A stretch of DNA of 64,000 nt from Sulfitobacter sp. F26169L (lineage in GTDB: Bacteria > Pseudomonadota > Alphaproteobacteria > Rhodobacterales > Rhodobacteraceae): NCBI RefSeq assembly GCF_026410285.1, contig NZ_JAPMLP010000002.1, positions 131,501 through 195,500 on the forward strand, in the 5' to 3' direction. The position numbers were made by a program, and so were the translations under genes. Each line of letters starts with the position of its first letter. Position 1 is the stretch's first letter. The notes under the pieces were generated by a model, which was not told the DNA's origin, did no database searches, and saw only the letters and a program-made list of their open reading frames with translations. Positions 49,561-59,500 of this stretch are shown here, piece by piece.

Positions 49561-50507
49561 TCTGGCTGTTCCTTCTGCTTCTGGCGGCCGTCGCGGCCCT
49601 ACCGTTTGTGATCGAACACTATCGCGTAAAAATGAGCGACGGACGGCGCGGCTCCGCCTCCGGACAATTCGCAGAGCTAAGTCAGGGTGTAACCCATTAT
49701 CATCTGACCGGCCCCGCAGAGGGACCGCTTGTGGTTTGTATTCACGGACTTACCACGCCATCAATTGTCTGGTCTCCGCTGGCCAAGGAAATGGTGGATC
49801 TGGGTTTCAGGGTGCTGGTTTATGATCTCTACGGGCGCGGGTATTCAGACCGCCCCGCTGGCACGCAGGACAAAGCACTTTTCAATCGCCAGCTTGTTGA
49901 CCTGTTGACACATCTGGAGATCGACGCTCCTTTCCATCTGATAGGCCATTCCATGGGCGGCGCAATTGCCACCGGATTTGCAGCAACCTACCCCGAGCGG
50001 GTTCGCAGGCTTGCGCTGCTGACTCCCGCAGGGATGGCACGGATAGACGCGTCGCTGATACGGTTCATCCGTGATCGCGGCATCATCGGTGACTGGCTCA
50101 TGCTTGCCGGATATCCACGCCAATTGCGCAACGGGATCAGGGCGGAATGTGAACAATACGACGTCAGCGCACAAATATCGGAAAGCCAACATAACCAGTT
50201 GGTGTTTCAGGGGTTTGTGCCCGCTGTCCTGTCCAGTTTGCGCGGCCTGTTGCGCGCACCGCTGGAGGGGGAGCATATGACGCTACATCGCGCAAAAATT
50301 CCTGTGCTTGCGTTGTGGGGGGGCGAAGATACTGTCGTTTCCGCCAGCGCGATGGGGCAACTGGCAGCGTGGAACCGTGACGTAATCCATGAGGTAGTTG
50401 AGGATGCGGGTCATGGTTTGCCCTACACCCACACAAAAGAAGTGTTAGCGCACCTTACGGCGTTTTTGCCTGCGCCCGAAGGCGATGACTGGGGCCACGA
50501 TCCCTAG
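49557..50507 (+). CDS. alpha/beta hydrolase, membrane-anchored
   Basis: Protein of 316 residues starting MIWLFLLLLAAVAALPFVIE, a single N-terminal membrane segment, so the enzyme is probably anchored facing the periplasm. The alpha/beta-hydrolase fold follows: oxyanion stretch CIHGLTTPSIVW, YGRGYSDRP, nucleophile elbow GHSMGGAIA with catalytic Ser, the acid in LWGGEDTVV and the His in VVEDAGHGLPY. The start is the ATG overlapping the cyclodeaminase-like stop; a GTG five codons earlier is less likely. It is the last gene of the coupled chain from fghA. Substrate unknown. Confidence 0.9.
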   Translation: MIWLFLLLLAAVAALPFVIEHYRVKMSDGRRGSASGQFAELSQGVTHYHLTGPAEGPLVVCIHGLTTPSIVWSPLAKEMVDLGFRVLVYDLYGRGYSDRPAGTQDKALFNRQLVDLLTHLEIDAPFHLIGHSMGGAIATGFAATYPERVRRLALLTPAGMARIDASLIRFIRDRGIIGDWLMLAGYPRQLRNGIRAECEQYDVSAQISESQHNQLVFQGFVPAVLSSLRGLLRAPLEGEHMTLHRAKIPVLALWGGEDTVVSASAMGQLAAWNRDVIHEVVEDAGHGLPYTHTKEVLAHLTAFLPAPEGDDWGHDP

Positions 50508-50615
50508 CGGAATACGGCAGCACACGCACCGGATGTTTTGCTGATCTTGCAGGCGCGGCGCATGAAACTTTCATATCGCGCATGGTAGTAGCATCGTACG
50601 GCAAACTATCACCTG

Positions 50616-51851
50616 TCAAGCGACAGCAAGGCGAACCGGCTTTTCGCGTATCGGCAGATGCACAACGGCACTGAACGCACCGACTGCAACGCCAATCCAC
50701 CACACAGTTGTGTAAGAGCCGTACGCGTCATACATCCGCCCGCCCAGCCAGACCCCCGCAAAACTGCCCAACTGGTGGCTGAAAAAGATAATACCGTAGA
50801 GCGTGCCCATATAGCGCAGCCCGTAAATATGGGCGATCAGGCCCGATGTCAGCGGCACAGTGGCCAGCCATAGCGACCCCATCGCGATTGAAAAAACAAT
50901 CACGCTTGTCGGTGTTATCGGCATCAGGATAAAAACCGCTGCAACCACCGTCCGGCCTGTGTAGATGCCTGCCAGAAGATACTTTTTCGAGTACCGCTTG
51001 CCTGCCCATCCCGCCAGCAATGTACCGCCCACATTCGCCGCACCAATCAGCGAAATGGCAACCGCTCCCAGGGCGGAAGTGGAGGTAATGCCCATGTTGT
51101 GCAACACGCCACCCGCAAGGATCGGGCCGCACAGTTCAGTGACAAAGGCAGGGAAATGCGCCGTGATAAACGCCAATTGATACCCGCAAGAGAAAAAGCC
51201 GAGGAAGATGAGCGTATAGCTCGGGTCTTTGAACGCGCGCAGCAGAATGGTGCCCATCGCCTCTTCCAGCTCCGCGCGGTCGGCCTGGACCGGTGCGCGC
51301 ATAAACGGCAGGGTTAGAATTACAGACAGTATTACGCCTGCAAACACGGTGAACACCATCTGCCAACTCATCATGCCGAGCAGCCATTCCGCCATTGGCG
51401 CGCCAAATATCTGGCCTGCGCTGCCCGCCGCAGTCACAACTGCCAGCGCCATAGAGCGGTTGTCATCCGATGCCGCGCGCCCGACCACCGCTAGGATGAC
51501 ACCAAATCCGGTGCCCGCAATGCCGAACCCCACCAGCCAGGCATAGGTTTGGTGCGCAATCGGCGTGTCCGATCCTGCCGAGAGGATCAAACCAAGCGCA
51601 TAAATGATCGCACCGATGATGATTGCCTTACGATCACCGATTTTTTCCGCCATCGCGCCAAAGATCGGTTGCCCGATCCCCCATGCAAGGTTCTGGATCG
51701 CGATCGCCAGCGAAAACTCGGCGCGCAGCCAGCCGAATTCTTCGGCGATGGGTATCTGGAACACGCCGAAAGATGCGCGGATTGCAAAGCTGACCATGAT
51801 AATCACGCAACCCACAATCAGCACTGGCGAAAAGAGTGGCGTTTTCTGCAT
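50616..51851 (-). CDS. MFS transporter
   Basis: Major facilitator permease of 411 residues with about 12 membrane segments. It starts at the ATG at 51851 (MQKTPLFSPVLIVGCVIIM), which has GGAG 7 nt upstream. The longer frame from 51905 is not supported. Segments such as RASFGVFQIPIAEEFGW and the loop GMGQPIFGAMAEKIGDRKA-like region (an MFS motif-A type loop after helix 2) identify the family, which resembles oxalate/formate and monocarboxylate antiporter-type MFS members. Substrate not assignable. It is divergent from zapE, 112 bp apart. Confidence 0.9.
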   Translation of the reverse strand: MQKTPLFSPVLIVGCVIIMVSFAIRASFGVFQIPIAEEFGWLRAEFSLAIAIQNLAWGIGQPIFGAMAEKIGDRKAIIIGAIIYALGLILSAGSDTPIAHQTYAWLVGFGIAGTGFGVILAVVGRAASDDNRSMALAVVTAAGSAGQIFGAPMAEWLLGMMSWQMVFTVFAGVILSVILTLPFMRAPVQADRAELEEAMGTILLRAFKDPSYTLIFLGFFSCGYQLAFITAHFPAFVTELCGPILAGGVLHNMGITSTSALGAVAISLIGAANVGGTLLAGWAGKRYSKKYLLAGIYTGRTVVAAVFILMPITPTSVIVFSIAMGSLWLATVPLTSGLIAHIYGLRYMGTLYGIIFFSHQLGSFAGVWLGGRMYDAYGSYTTVWWIGVAVGAFSAVVHLPIREKPVRLAVA

Positions 51852-51963
51852 GGCAAAGCTCCGGTTCAATCGCGCCAGATTGCGCGGGTCTGTCCGTGCC
51901 GTCAATCAGGCGATTGTGCGCATACACTTTCCAACCGTCGCGCCGCGCATTAAGTACACCGTC

Positions 51964-53025
51964 ATGACAACATTGCGCGCCCTTTATGACCAGATGATTG
52001 CCGACGGCACCCTGCGGCCCGATCCCGCACAAGAGGCGGTGTTGCCCGAATTTGACCGCATCCGCGAAGCTTTGCTGAACCCCGCTAAAAAGGGGCTGTT
52101 CCGCAAAGCCCCCGAGCCGCCCAAGGGGCTGTATCTGTGGGGCGGTGTCGGGCGTGGCAAATCCATGTTGATGGATTTGTTCGTAAAAAATCTGGGCGAT
52201 ATTCCTGCGCGGCGCGTGCATTTCCATGCTTTTATGCAGGAAATCCACGCCGCGATGCATGAGGTACGCAAAACCGGTGTAGATGACGCGATTGCGCCAG
52301 TTGCCAAAGACGTCAGCAATTCTGTCAGGTTGCTTGCCTTTGACGAAATGCAAATCACCGACATCACCGATGCGATGATCGTTGGCCGCCTGTTCGAAGC
52401 GCTGTTTGCTGACGGGGTTGTGGTGATCACCACCTCGAACAGAATACCGGACGACCTTTACAAAAACGGTCTCAATCGTGATCTGTTCCTTCCCTTTATC
52501 GATCTGATCAAAGAGCGGATGGTGGTGCAAGAACTGGTCAGCAAGACGGACTACCGGCAGGATCGCCTATCAGGCAGTCAGGTGTATTTCACCCCCGTAA
52601 ATGCCGAAAGCCGCGCCGCGATGGATGAGGTCTGGAACGATCTGACAGGCGGTGAGGCCGAGCCGCTGACACTTCGGGTCAAAGGGCGTGACGTGGTGAT
52701 ACCAAGGTTTCGCAACGGCATCGGGCGCACAAAGTTTCACGCGCTATGCGGTCAGCCTCTTGGCCCTGCCGATTATCTCGCGGTTGCCGAAGCGGTGAAG
52801 GTACTGATGCTGGATGACATCCCGACGCTTGGGCGCAGTAATTTCAACGAAGCAAAGCGTTTTGTGACGCTGATTGATGCGCTCTACGAGGCGCGCGTCC
52901 GGCTGATCTGCTCGGCTGCGGCAAAGCCCGAAATGCTGTATCTGGAAGGTGAGGGCACGTTTGAATTTGAACGCACGGCATCACGCCTGCGCGAAATGCA
53001 AAGCGATGATTGGGCCAGAGCCTAG
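51964..53025 (+). CDS. zapE: AFG1/ZapE family ATPase
   Basis: P-loop ATPase of 353 residues, homologous to yeast Afg1 and bacterial ZapE, which acts on the FtsZ ring under stress. The Walker A motif GGVGRGKS is at 60-67 and Walker B is LLAFDEMQITD. Also typical are HFHAFM, TSNRIPDDLYKNGLNR and PLGPADYLA. The start is at 51964 (MTTLRALYDQMIADG), since the longer in-frame extension overlaps the divergent MFS gene and has no family resemblance. Its stop shares CTAG with the convergent small membrane protein. Confidence 0.93.
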   Translation: MTTLRALYDQMIADGTLRPDPAQEAVLPEFDRIREALLNPAKKGLFRKAPEPPKGLYLWGGVGRGKSMLMDLFVKNLGDIPARRVHFHAFMQEIHAAMHEVRKTGVDDAIAPVAKDVSNSVRLLAFDEMQITDITDAMIVGRLFEALFADGVVVITTSNRIPDDLYKNGLNRDLFLPFIDLIKERMVVQELVSKTDYRQDRLSGSQVYFTPVNAESRAAMDEVWNDLTGGEAEPLTLRVKGRDVVIPRFRNGIGRTKFHALCGQPLGPADYLAVAEAVKVLMLDDIPTLGRSNFNEAKRFVTLIDALYEARVRLICSAAAKPEMLYLEGEGTFEFERTASRLREMQSDDWARA

Positions 53026-53228
53026 TCGCGGATCGTGTTCAGCGCCGGTACTTCACCACGGCTGACTTCATCATCAAACCCATCGGGATGGTAGGGTGCC
53101 TTTTGCCCCATCAGGGACCATATACCGACCCCCATAATGCTTAAGGCGATGAAGCTTACGATCATCTGCCGCACGAAAGGCGATTTCGGGCCGGAGTGAT
53201 CCGGCGTGTTTTTATCGGTCTTTTTCAT
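53022..53228 (-). CDS. small single-pass membrane protein
   Basis: Unrecognised 68-residue protein: a charged N-terminus (MKKTDKNTPDHSGPKSP), one membrane helix (about residues 20-42, FVRQMIVSFIALSIMGVGIW) and an acidic tail containing GFDDEVSRGEVPALNTIRD. The start at 53228 has AGGA 6 nt upstream; an in-frame ATG at 53261 would add 11 residues. It is 117 bp after folC on the same strand and may end that transcript. Confidence 0.65.
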   Translation of the reverse strand: MKKTDKNTPDHSGPKSPFVRQMIVSFIALSIMGVGIWSLMGQKAPYHPDGFDDEVSRGEVPALNTIRD

Positions 53229-53345
53229 GCTCGGTCCTAAGGCTTTTCCGATTTGGTGCAAAAATTTACGCCGTCCGTTATTGCCACAGTCCTAATGCGC
53301 CGACTGACTCTGCGTCAACGAAGATCCTCTGCATTTTGTGGTCTG

Positions 53346-54620
53346 TTAGCCGTTGTCCCGCAAGATGTTGCCTGCAAGATACAGAGAACCGCATATTAGC
53401 ACCCGTGCTTGGGGTGTCTCCTGCACGATGCTCCGCAGCGCCGTCAGGACATCGGGCGCCTGCACGGCTGTGATCCCGCACGCCTCTGCTGCTTGGGCAG
53501 TTGCGGCCGCAGGCAAGGTGGCCGCCTCTCCGGGAATGGATACGGCGTGCAGGGCGGTGACATGGGGTGCAAGCGGGCGCAGATACCCTGAAATATCCTT
53601 GGTGTTGAGCATTCCGCAAATCAGGTACGTAGGCACGGCCGGCAATTCATCAAGAACGACTGCCAAGGCACGGCCCGCTGCCGGATTGTGCCCCCCGTCA
53701 AGCCAAAGCTCCGCCTGCCCTGCCGCTTCCACCAAAGGGCCATGTTTCAGGCGCTGCATTCGTGCAGGCCATTGTGCATCCGTGACCGCGCCTTCGCAGG
53801 CCGTTTCATCAAACCCCAATGTCCGCAGCGTCGCAATCGCCGCACCCGCGTTTTGCACCTGATGCAATCCCGGCAGAGCTGGCAGCGGCAGGTCCAGCAA
53901 CCCTTGCTCGTCCTGATAGATCATGCGGCCTGCTTCGCGGTTTGCATGCCAGTGCTGGCCATAAATGCTCAGCGGGGCCATGTTGCGCGCAGCAACCGCT
54001 TCGATCACGTCTAAACCTTCATCTTGCTGCGGCCCGACAATGCACGGCACGCGGCGTTTGATGATGCCTGCCTTTTCCCCTGCAATCGCTGCCAGCGTAT
54101 CGCCAAGAAACTGCTGATGGTCGAGGTCCACAGGTGTGATCACTGTCGCCACAGGGCGCGCGACAACATTCGTTGCATCCAGCCGACCACCAAGGCCAAC
54201 CTCAAGCAGTGTATAATCCGCAGGGGTGCGTGAAAATGCCAGCAAGGCCGCGCAGGTGGTAATCTCGAAATAGGTGATATTTTCCCCGCCGTTTGCGGCG
54301 TAACATTCATCCAGCACTTCGGTCAGCGCGTCCTCGCTGATCAGATCACCCGCCACGCGAATACGTTCGTGAAACCGCGCAAGGTGGGGGGAGGTGTAGG
54401 CATGCACAGTCTTTCCCGCCGCTTCGAGCCCCGCGCGGATCATCGCCTGTGTTGATCCCTTGCCATTAGTCCCTGCAATATGAATCACGGGCGGCAAAGA
54501 CTTTTGCGGATTGCCCAGCGCATCAAGCAGCCGCAACATCCGGTCCAGCGTCAGATCAATGATCTTGGGGTGCAGGGCCATCATCCGTTCAAGGATGACA
54601 TCGGATGTCCGGGTGTTCAT
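53346..54620 (-). CDS. folC: bifunctional folylpolyglutamate / dihydrofolate synthase
   Basis: Adds glutamate to dihydropteroate and folates using ATP, in folate biosynthesis. At 424 residues it has the family length. Seen: P-loop HIAGTNGKGST at 50-57, TSPHLARFHERIRV, the metal-binding loop YFEITTCAALLAFS, LLEVGLGGRLDATNV and the C-terminal LWLDGGHNPAAG. It follows accD by 67 bp on the minus strand, the arrangement (accD-folC) common in proteobacteria. Confidence 0.95.
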   Translation of the reverse strand: MNTRTSDVILERMMALHPKIIDLTLDRMLRLLDALGNPQKSLPPVIHIAGTNGKGSTQAMIRAGLEAAGKTVHAYTSPHLARFHERIRVAGDLISEDALTEVLDECYAANGGENITYFEITTCAALLAFSRTPADYTLLEVGLGGRLDATNVVARPVATVITPVDLDHQQFLGDTLAAIAGEKAGIIKRRVPCIVGPQQDEGLDVIEAVAARNMAPLSIYGQHWHANREAGRMIYQDEQGLLDLPLPALPGLHQVQNAGAAIATLRTLGFDETACEGAVTDAQWPARMQRLKHGPLVEAAGQAELWLDGGHNPAAGRALAVVLDELPAVPTYLICGMLNTKDISGYLRPLAPHVTALHAVSIPGEAATLPAAATAQAAEACGITAVQAPDVLTALRSIVQETPQARVLICGSLYLAGNILRDNG

Positions 54621-54687
54621 ACGCGAATATCTTTTCTACGGAAGTGTAAACCGACAGATCAAAGCAGGACGCACTTGCGCCACAATA

Positions 54688-55632
54688 TCATTTTTTGGGA
54701 CCGTCCGCTTCCGAGGCGGCAGGTTTTTCAGCCTTCTCGTCCGGTACTTCCGCTGGTGCGGGCAGATCACCGCGCACAGCAGGGGGCAGCCCCAGAAGCA
54801 TCCGCACGATCGTGATCAATTCATCACGCATTTGCAGGCGCGAGGTCACACGATCCAGCATACCATGTTCCAACAGATACTCAGCACGCTGGAAACCTTC
54901 GGGCAGTTTTTCACGAATGGTTTGTTCTATCACGCGCGGGCCTGCAAAACAGATCAATGCGTTCGGCTCTGCGATATGCACATCACCCAGCATGGCGTAG
55001 CTGGCGGTCACACCGCCGGTCGTGGGGTGGGTCAAAACCACAATGTAAGGCAGGTCGGCTTCCTTGAGCATCTGCACAGCAACCGTGGTGCGCGGCATTT
55101 GCATCAGACTCAGGATGCCTTCTTGCATACGGGCACCGCCAGCAGCCGAAAACAGGATCAGCGGGCGCTTCAGCTTTACCGCTTCTTCTGCGGCGGCAAT
55201 GATTGCATTGCCCACATACATGCCCATCGATCCCCCCATAAAGCTGAAATCCTGCGCGCAGGCCACAACGGGCGTGCGCCCGATCTCACCAGACGCGACA
55301 AGCATTGCCTCGGCTTCCTCGGTTTGTTTTTGCGCGGCGCGCAAACGGTCGGGATATTTCTTTTGATCACGGAACTGTAGCGGATCAGGCGTGGGTGCCG
55401 GTACTTTTATCTCGTTAAAGATACCACCATCAAACAGCGCCGTAAAACGGTCCCGCGGGCTGATATGCATGTGGTGGCCGCAGTTGGTGCAGACATTCAG
55501 ATTATCGCTGACCTCGCGGTGGAACAGCATGGTGCCGCATTCATCGCATTTGGTCCAAAGGTTCTCTGGCGTCTCGCGGCGCGAAAAGATCGAATTGATC
55601 CGCGGCCGAACGTAGTTGTTGATCCAGTTCAT
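54688..55632 (-). CDS. accD: acetyl-CoA carboxylase carboxyltransferase subunit beta
   Basis: Beta subunit of the carboxyltransferase that makes malonyl-CoA, the first committed step of fatty acid synthesis. The N-terminal zinc ribbon is complete (Cys29, Cys32, Cys48, Cys51). The carboxyltransferase core includes [41 protein letters not shown] and GPRVIEQTI. At 314 residues with a Pro/Glu/Lys-rich tail it is typical. It lies between the CPBP protease and folC on the same strand. Confidence 0.97.
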   Translation of the reverse strand: MNWINNYVRPRINSIFSRRETPENLWTKCDECGTMLFHREVSDNLNVCTNCGHHMHISPRDRFTALFDGGIFNEIKVPAPTPDPLQFRDQKKYPDRLRAAQKQTEEAEAMLVASGEIGRTPVVACAQDFSFMGGSMGMYVGNAIIAAAEEAVKLKRPLILFSAAGGARMQEGILSLMQMPRTTVAVQMLKEADLPYIVVLTHPTTGGVTASYAMLGDVHIAEPNALICFAGPRVIEQTIREKLPEGFQRAEYLLEHGMLDRVTSRLQMRDELITIVRMLLGLPPAVRGDLPAPAEVPDEKAEKPAASEADGPKK

Positions 55633-55692
55633 ATCGACGCCTCGTTACGTTACGTTTCCCCTCCAAATAAGGGGCTGCGGCGGGAATTGCAA

Positions 55693-56592
55693 TCAGCGCC
55701 GCAACGCAAGCCGCGCGGCAAGCCAACTCACGATCATCAGTGCGAAATCCACAGGCAACCAAGCGCGCAACTGTTCGGTGTCTTCCAGACCGAAAGGCGC
55801 GTGCCACAGCGCAAGACCGCCCAGACTGTCGGGAAGCGATGTAATCAGCAACGCTGTGACATTATTTAGAAAATGCACCGCTAGCGCAGGGCCGATTGTT
55901 CCCGCTCGCGCCGTTAGATCGGCCATCAGCAGACCAAACATTCCCGCCCAAAGCGTGATCATCACCGCATTCTGCCCCGCCTCCGCCGGCTGGTAATGAC
56001 CAAGTGCAAACAACGCCGACGGCAAAACAATCCACACTAGCGGAGAGCGGAAGCGCGCGCCCAGTTGTTGTTGTAGATAACCACGAAAGAAAATCTCTTC
56101 GGCGCTGATCTGCACAAATACGGCGACCAAAGAAAGCGGCAGCAAAACGGCCCATCGCCCAAATCCCAAGTTGGGCACCAACGGCCCGCCCATTCCGTAA
56201 GGCGGCAGAACCGTCAGCACAACGCCAAGAATAACAAGCATTCCCGCCACCCGAAAGAATTGTGGCACAGCAAGGATCAGAGGTCCCATCACGCCCAAAG
56301 CGGGCCGATTGTGCACCAGCCGCACACCGATAAATACCGCAGTACCGATCAGGCCAAAACTGAACAGCAGAACAAACATCGCAAGTGGTGTGCTGCCTGC
56401 AATCAGTTCATCCTGAAAGGTTGGTCGCAAGCGCGAAAATTCGGCAATAATCTGCTGATAGAACAAGGCCATAACGATATAGAGTCCGATCATTACGACG
56501 ATACCAAGCAGCAGCCGCCAGACTTCGGTCTTGCGGCCAACGGCGGCAGTATGCAGTGCGTGGGCCGGGTAATCGGGCAGTATTCGCATCAA
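55693..56592 (-). CDS. CPBP family intramembrane metalloprotease
   Basis: Polytopic membrane protein of 299 residues with about eight helices. The CPBP (CAAX protease and bacteriocin-processing, ABI) signature is present: EEIFFR at 165-170 (Glu-Glu-x-x-x-Arg), His199 in ALFALGHYQ and His240 in HFLNNV. Members cleave within the membrane or process prenylated and bacteriocin-like substrates. The start overlaps the stop of the pseudo-ABC gene (ATGA), so the two are made together and may act on a shared membrane target (inference). accD follows after 60 bp. Confidence 0.9.
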   Translation of the reverse strand: MMRILPDYPAHALHTAAVGRKTEVWRLLLGIVVMIGLYIVMALFYQQIIAEFSRLRPTFQDELIAGSTPLAMFVLLFSFGLIGTAVFIGVRLVHNRPALGVMGPLILAVPQFFRVAGMLVILGVVLTVLPPYGMGGPLVPNLGFGRWAVLLPLSLVAVFVQISAEEIFFRGYLQQQLGARFRSPLVWIVLPSALFALGHYQPAEAGQNAVMITLWAGMFGLLMADLTARAGTIGPALAVHFLNNVTALLITSLPDSLGGLALWHAPFGLEDTEQLRAWLPVDFALMIVSWLAARLALRR

Positions 56593-59500
56593 CTCTCGTC
56601 TCCGAAAGTATCCCGCGGGATTTCTATGCGCGCATCCCTGATGACGCTGGCGGCGCCGGTAAGATTCTCGGAAACCGCTTGCAGAAGGCTTAGCAAAACC
56701 GCTTTGTCATTCTCGATCACCGAGCGGAACTGGTCTGCGCCAAACCGCAGGAATCTGCTGTCTTCGAGCGCCGTCAGGTTGGCCTGACGGGGCTGTCTGA
56801 CGATGACCGCCAGATCGCCGATCACACGACCAGGTTCAATGGTCGCGACATGCTTTTCCTCACCGTCTTTGTTGCGGAACGTAATTTCTGCCTTGCCTGA
56901 CAGACACAGATAGGTTGCATCGGGGGGTTCACCGGTGCTGAAAATGATTTTGCCTGCAGGCGCATCGTACCATTTCGCCGCAAATGCCAGCAAGCGCTGT
57001 GCGCGCGGTTCCAGCGGACCGAATAGTTCACTGCGCTGGATCACCTCCAGCTTGCGGCGCAAATCCTCTGAAACGCCGGCCGTTGTGTCATAACTTTCGG
57101 TGCCTTCAACGCCATTCATCCGGCCATGACTGATTTCCACAAACATGTCGTAGCTTTCGATCGCATCAAACCGGTCATCCAGAAAAATCTGGATAGTATC
57201 TGGCAAAAGTCTGCTCAGTTGCTCGCGAACGCGGGTCAGGTCGCTGTCCGCAAGGGCCATGTCAAATATCAGAATATCGGGGCGTTTGATTGCGGCACGG
57301 GTAAAGGAAAACCGCTCGAGGATGGTCGTAGGCAAGTTGGCCCCGCCGATCGCGGTAGGCACATCAAAAACATTCGCCGCAACGGCACTTCGCAAGTCAT
57401 GCGCGCGCAAAACATCCGACACAGCGTCAACAACCAAATCTGCCTGCAATCCCGCCACGGCGGAGATGCGGCCATAGATCAGGTTTTCCAGCAATGTCAG
57501 GCGTGGCAAATAATTGTCAGGCGTAATGGGAATGAACATATCAGACGCAAGCTCGCGCAGTTGCGCGCCACGTGTACGTCTCAACTTCAGGATTTCATCT
57601 TTGAAACTATCGGGAAATGCTGGCCCGATCTGTTCGGCCGTGAGCGCAAAAGGAACTGTCAGCAACAGCGAAAACTCCAATTCGCTGAGCGCGCCGTCCC
57701 CGCGTGTCCGGCGGCGGGTGGCAATGTCGACAAGACGTTCATAGAGGTCATCTTCGATGCCGAGCGCCGTAAACAGAGGATGATTAGTGCCATCCATGCC
57801 GAATGTCTGGTGCAACGTTTCCACCAGCGTCTGCGAGATAGCGATGGCCTGCTCTGCAAGCCCCTGTTCTGCGATTATGGAAAGGAAGGCTTTTTCATTT
57901 GCCAGCCCCTCTTGGGTGATATCACGGCTGGGCGAGGCAAACAGAATGTTGCTGCCCAGCGCAACAGCCGGATTGAACGTTTCAGGATCAAAGCGGTACA
58001 CGGCACCATCGAGATTGCGTTCTTTTAGTGTGGCGTGAACTTCGTCGCGCAAACTGACGATCTTTCGGACCAGTTCGGGTTGTTTATCGGCATCCACACG
58101 CGCACCCAAAATACCCCTGATGATCCCCTCATCGGTGTTCAGGACCCGGCTCAACTCGAACCACCATGCGTGCACGTCTTCCAGACTTTCCAGATCAGCC
58201 AGCGCCGGGTCAAGCCAGTCGGCTTTCAGGCTGTCCAGACTATTACCCGCGCGGCGTGCCTCGATGCCGACGCGGTCACGATGCTGCGGATCCCACAGAA
58301 CAGTTTTGGGGGAGGTGCGCAAAGACATCAAAAGGTTGTCACCGATTGTACCATGGAAAAGATAGGGCTGCGCGGAGACATACCCGATACGCGCCGCAAT
58401 CACAGCCTGATGCACCGAGGCAATATCTATTCCTCCCATCGTGACGGTCCCGCGCGTGGGCAACAGCTCGCGAGTCAGTAGTTCGGCGATGGCGCGCCGT
58501 TCTGACTGCGATGAGGTTTTTATCGCAACCTGTGCGCCCTTCGGGATCGTCAGCGACAGATCATTCAACACCGCAGCGCCATCACTGTTGCGCACAACGA
58601 TATTTTGCAGACTGATCTCGCCCTTCAGGTGCGGAATTTCATCAGGTGTACCCTCGAATAACGCCTCGTCGATGACACCGGCGGGTTCAAACCGCTCTGT
58701 CACCACGTCCCAGCGCAACGCCATATCCTGTGTCTGGTTATAATAAGCCAACAGCTCTTTCCACGGGCTGCTCAGGTCTTTGTACGCCGCCAGAGCCGCG
58801 ACCAGCGCACCGACGGTGATATCACCCTGAATGGCCAATATGCCGCCCACCAGATAGAAAAAGAACGGGGTGAGCTGTGTGATGAAGTTGTTGAGGAACT
58901 TCATAAAGAATTTCTTTTGGTAGATTTTGAAGCGTATGTCGAAAAGGCGGCCCAACCTGTCAGTGAACCCCGCCAGACGGAACCGCCAGCCGCCGTTGGT
59001 GCGCAGATCGGTGATGCCTGCGGCTGTTTCGCCAATTTCAGCAGACAACACACGCACTTCCTTGATGCGATCCTTGTTCAGCAAGTTAATCTGTCGCTGC
59101 AACATCGGGATAACATAAGCCTGCAACGGGATCAGCGCGACACCGGCCAACCCGAACCAGAACGATTGCAAAAACAGAAAGAACACGATGATCAGCATCT
59201 GCCCTGCCTGAAAAACCGGCTGGGCCAGAAAATCACCCATCAGACCACCCATCGGTTCGGCCTCGGAGGTGACCATGCTCACCAGTTCGCCCTGTGATGT
59301 GTCCTGAAAGTAGCGTTTGGGAAACCGCATCATGCGTGCGATAAGACTGTACCTGAAACGGCGTAGCATCCGCTCTGCGACCACACCTTTCATGGTGTTC
59401 AGGCGCATTTTTATCAGGCCGTGTGCCAGCACCGCCGCGAGATATGCAACACACAGAACCGTCAGAAACTGTATCTGGCTCAGCTCATACCCGAAAACGT

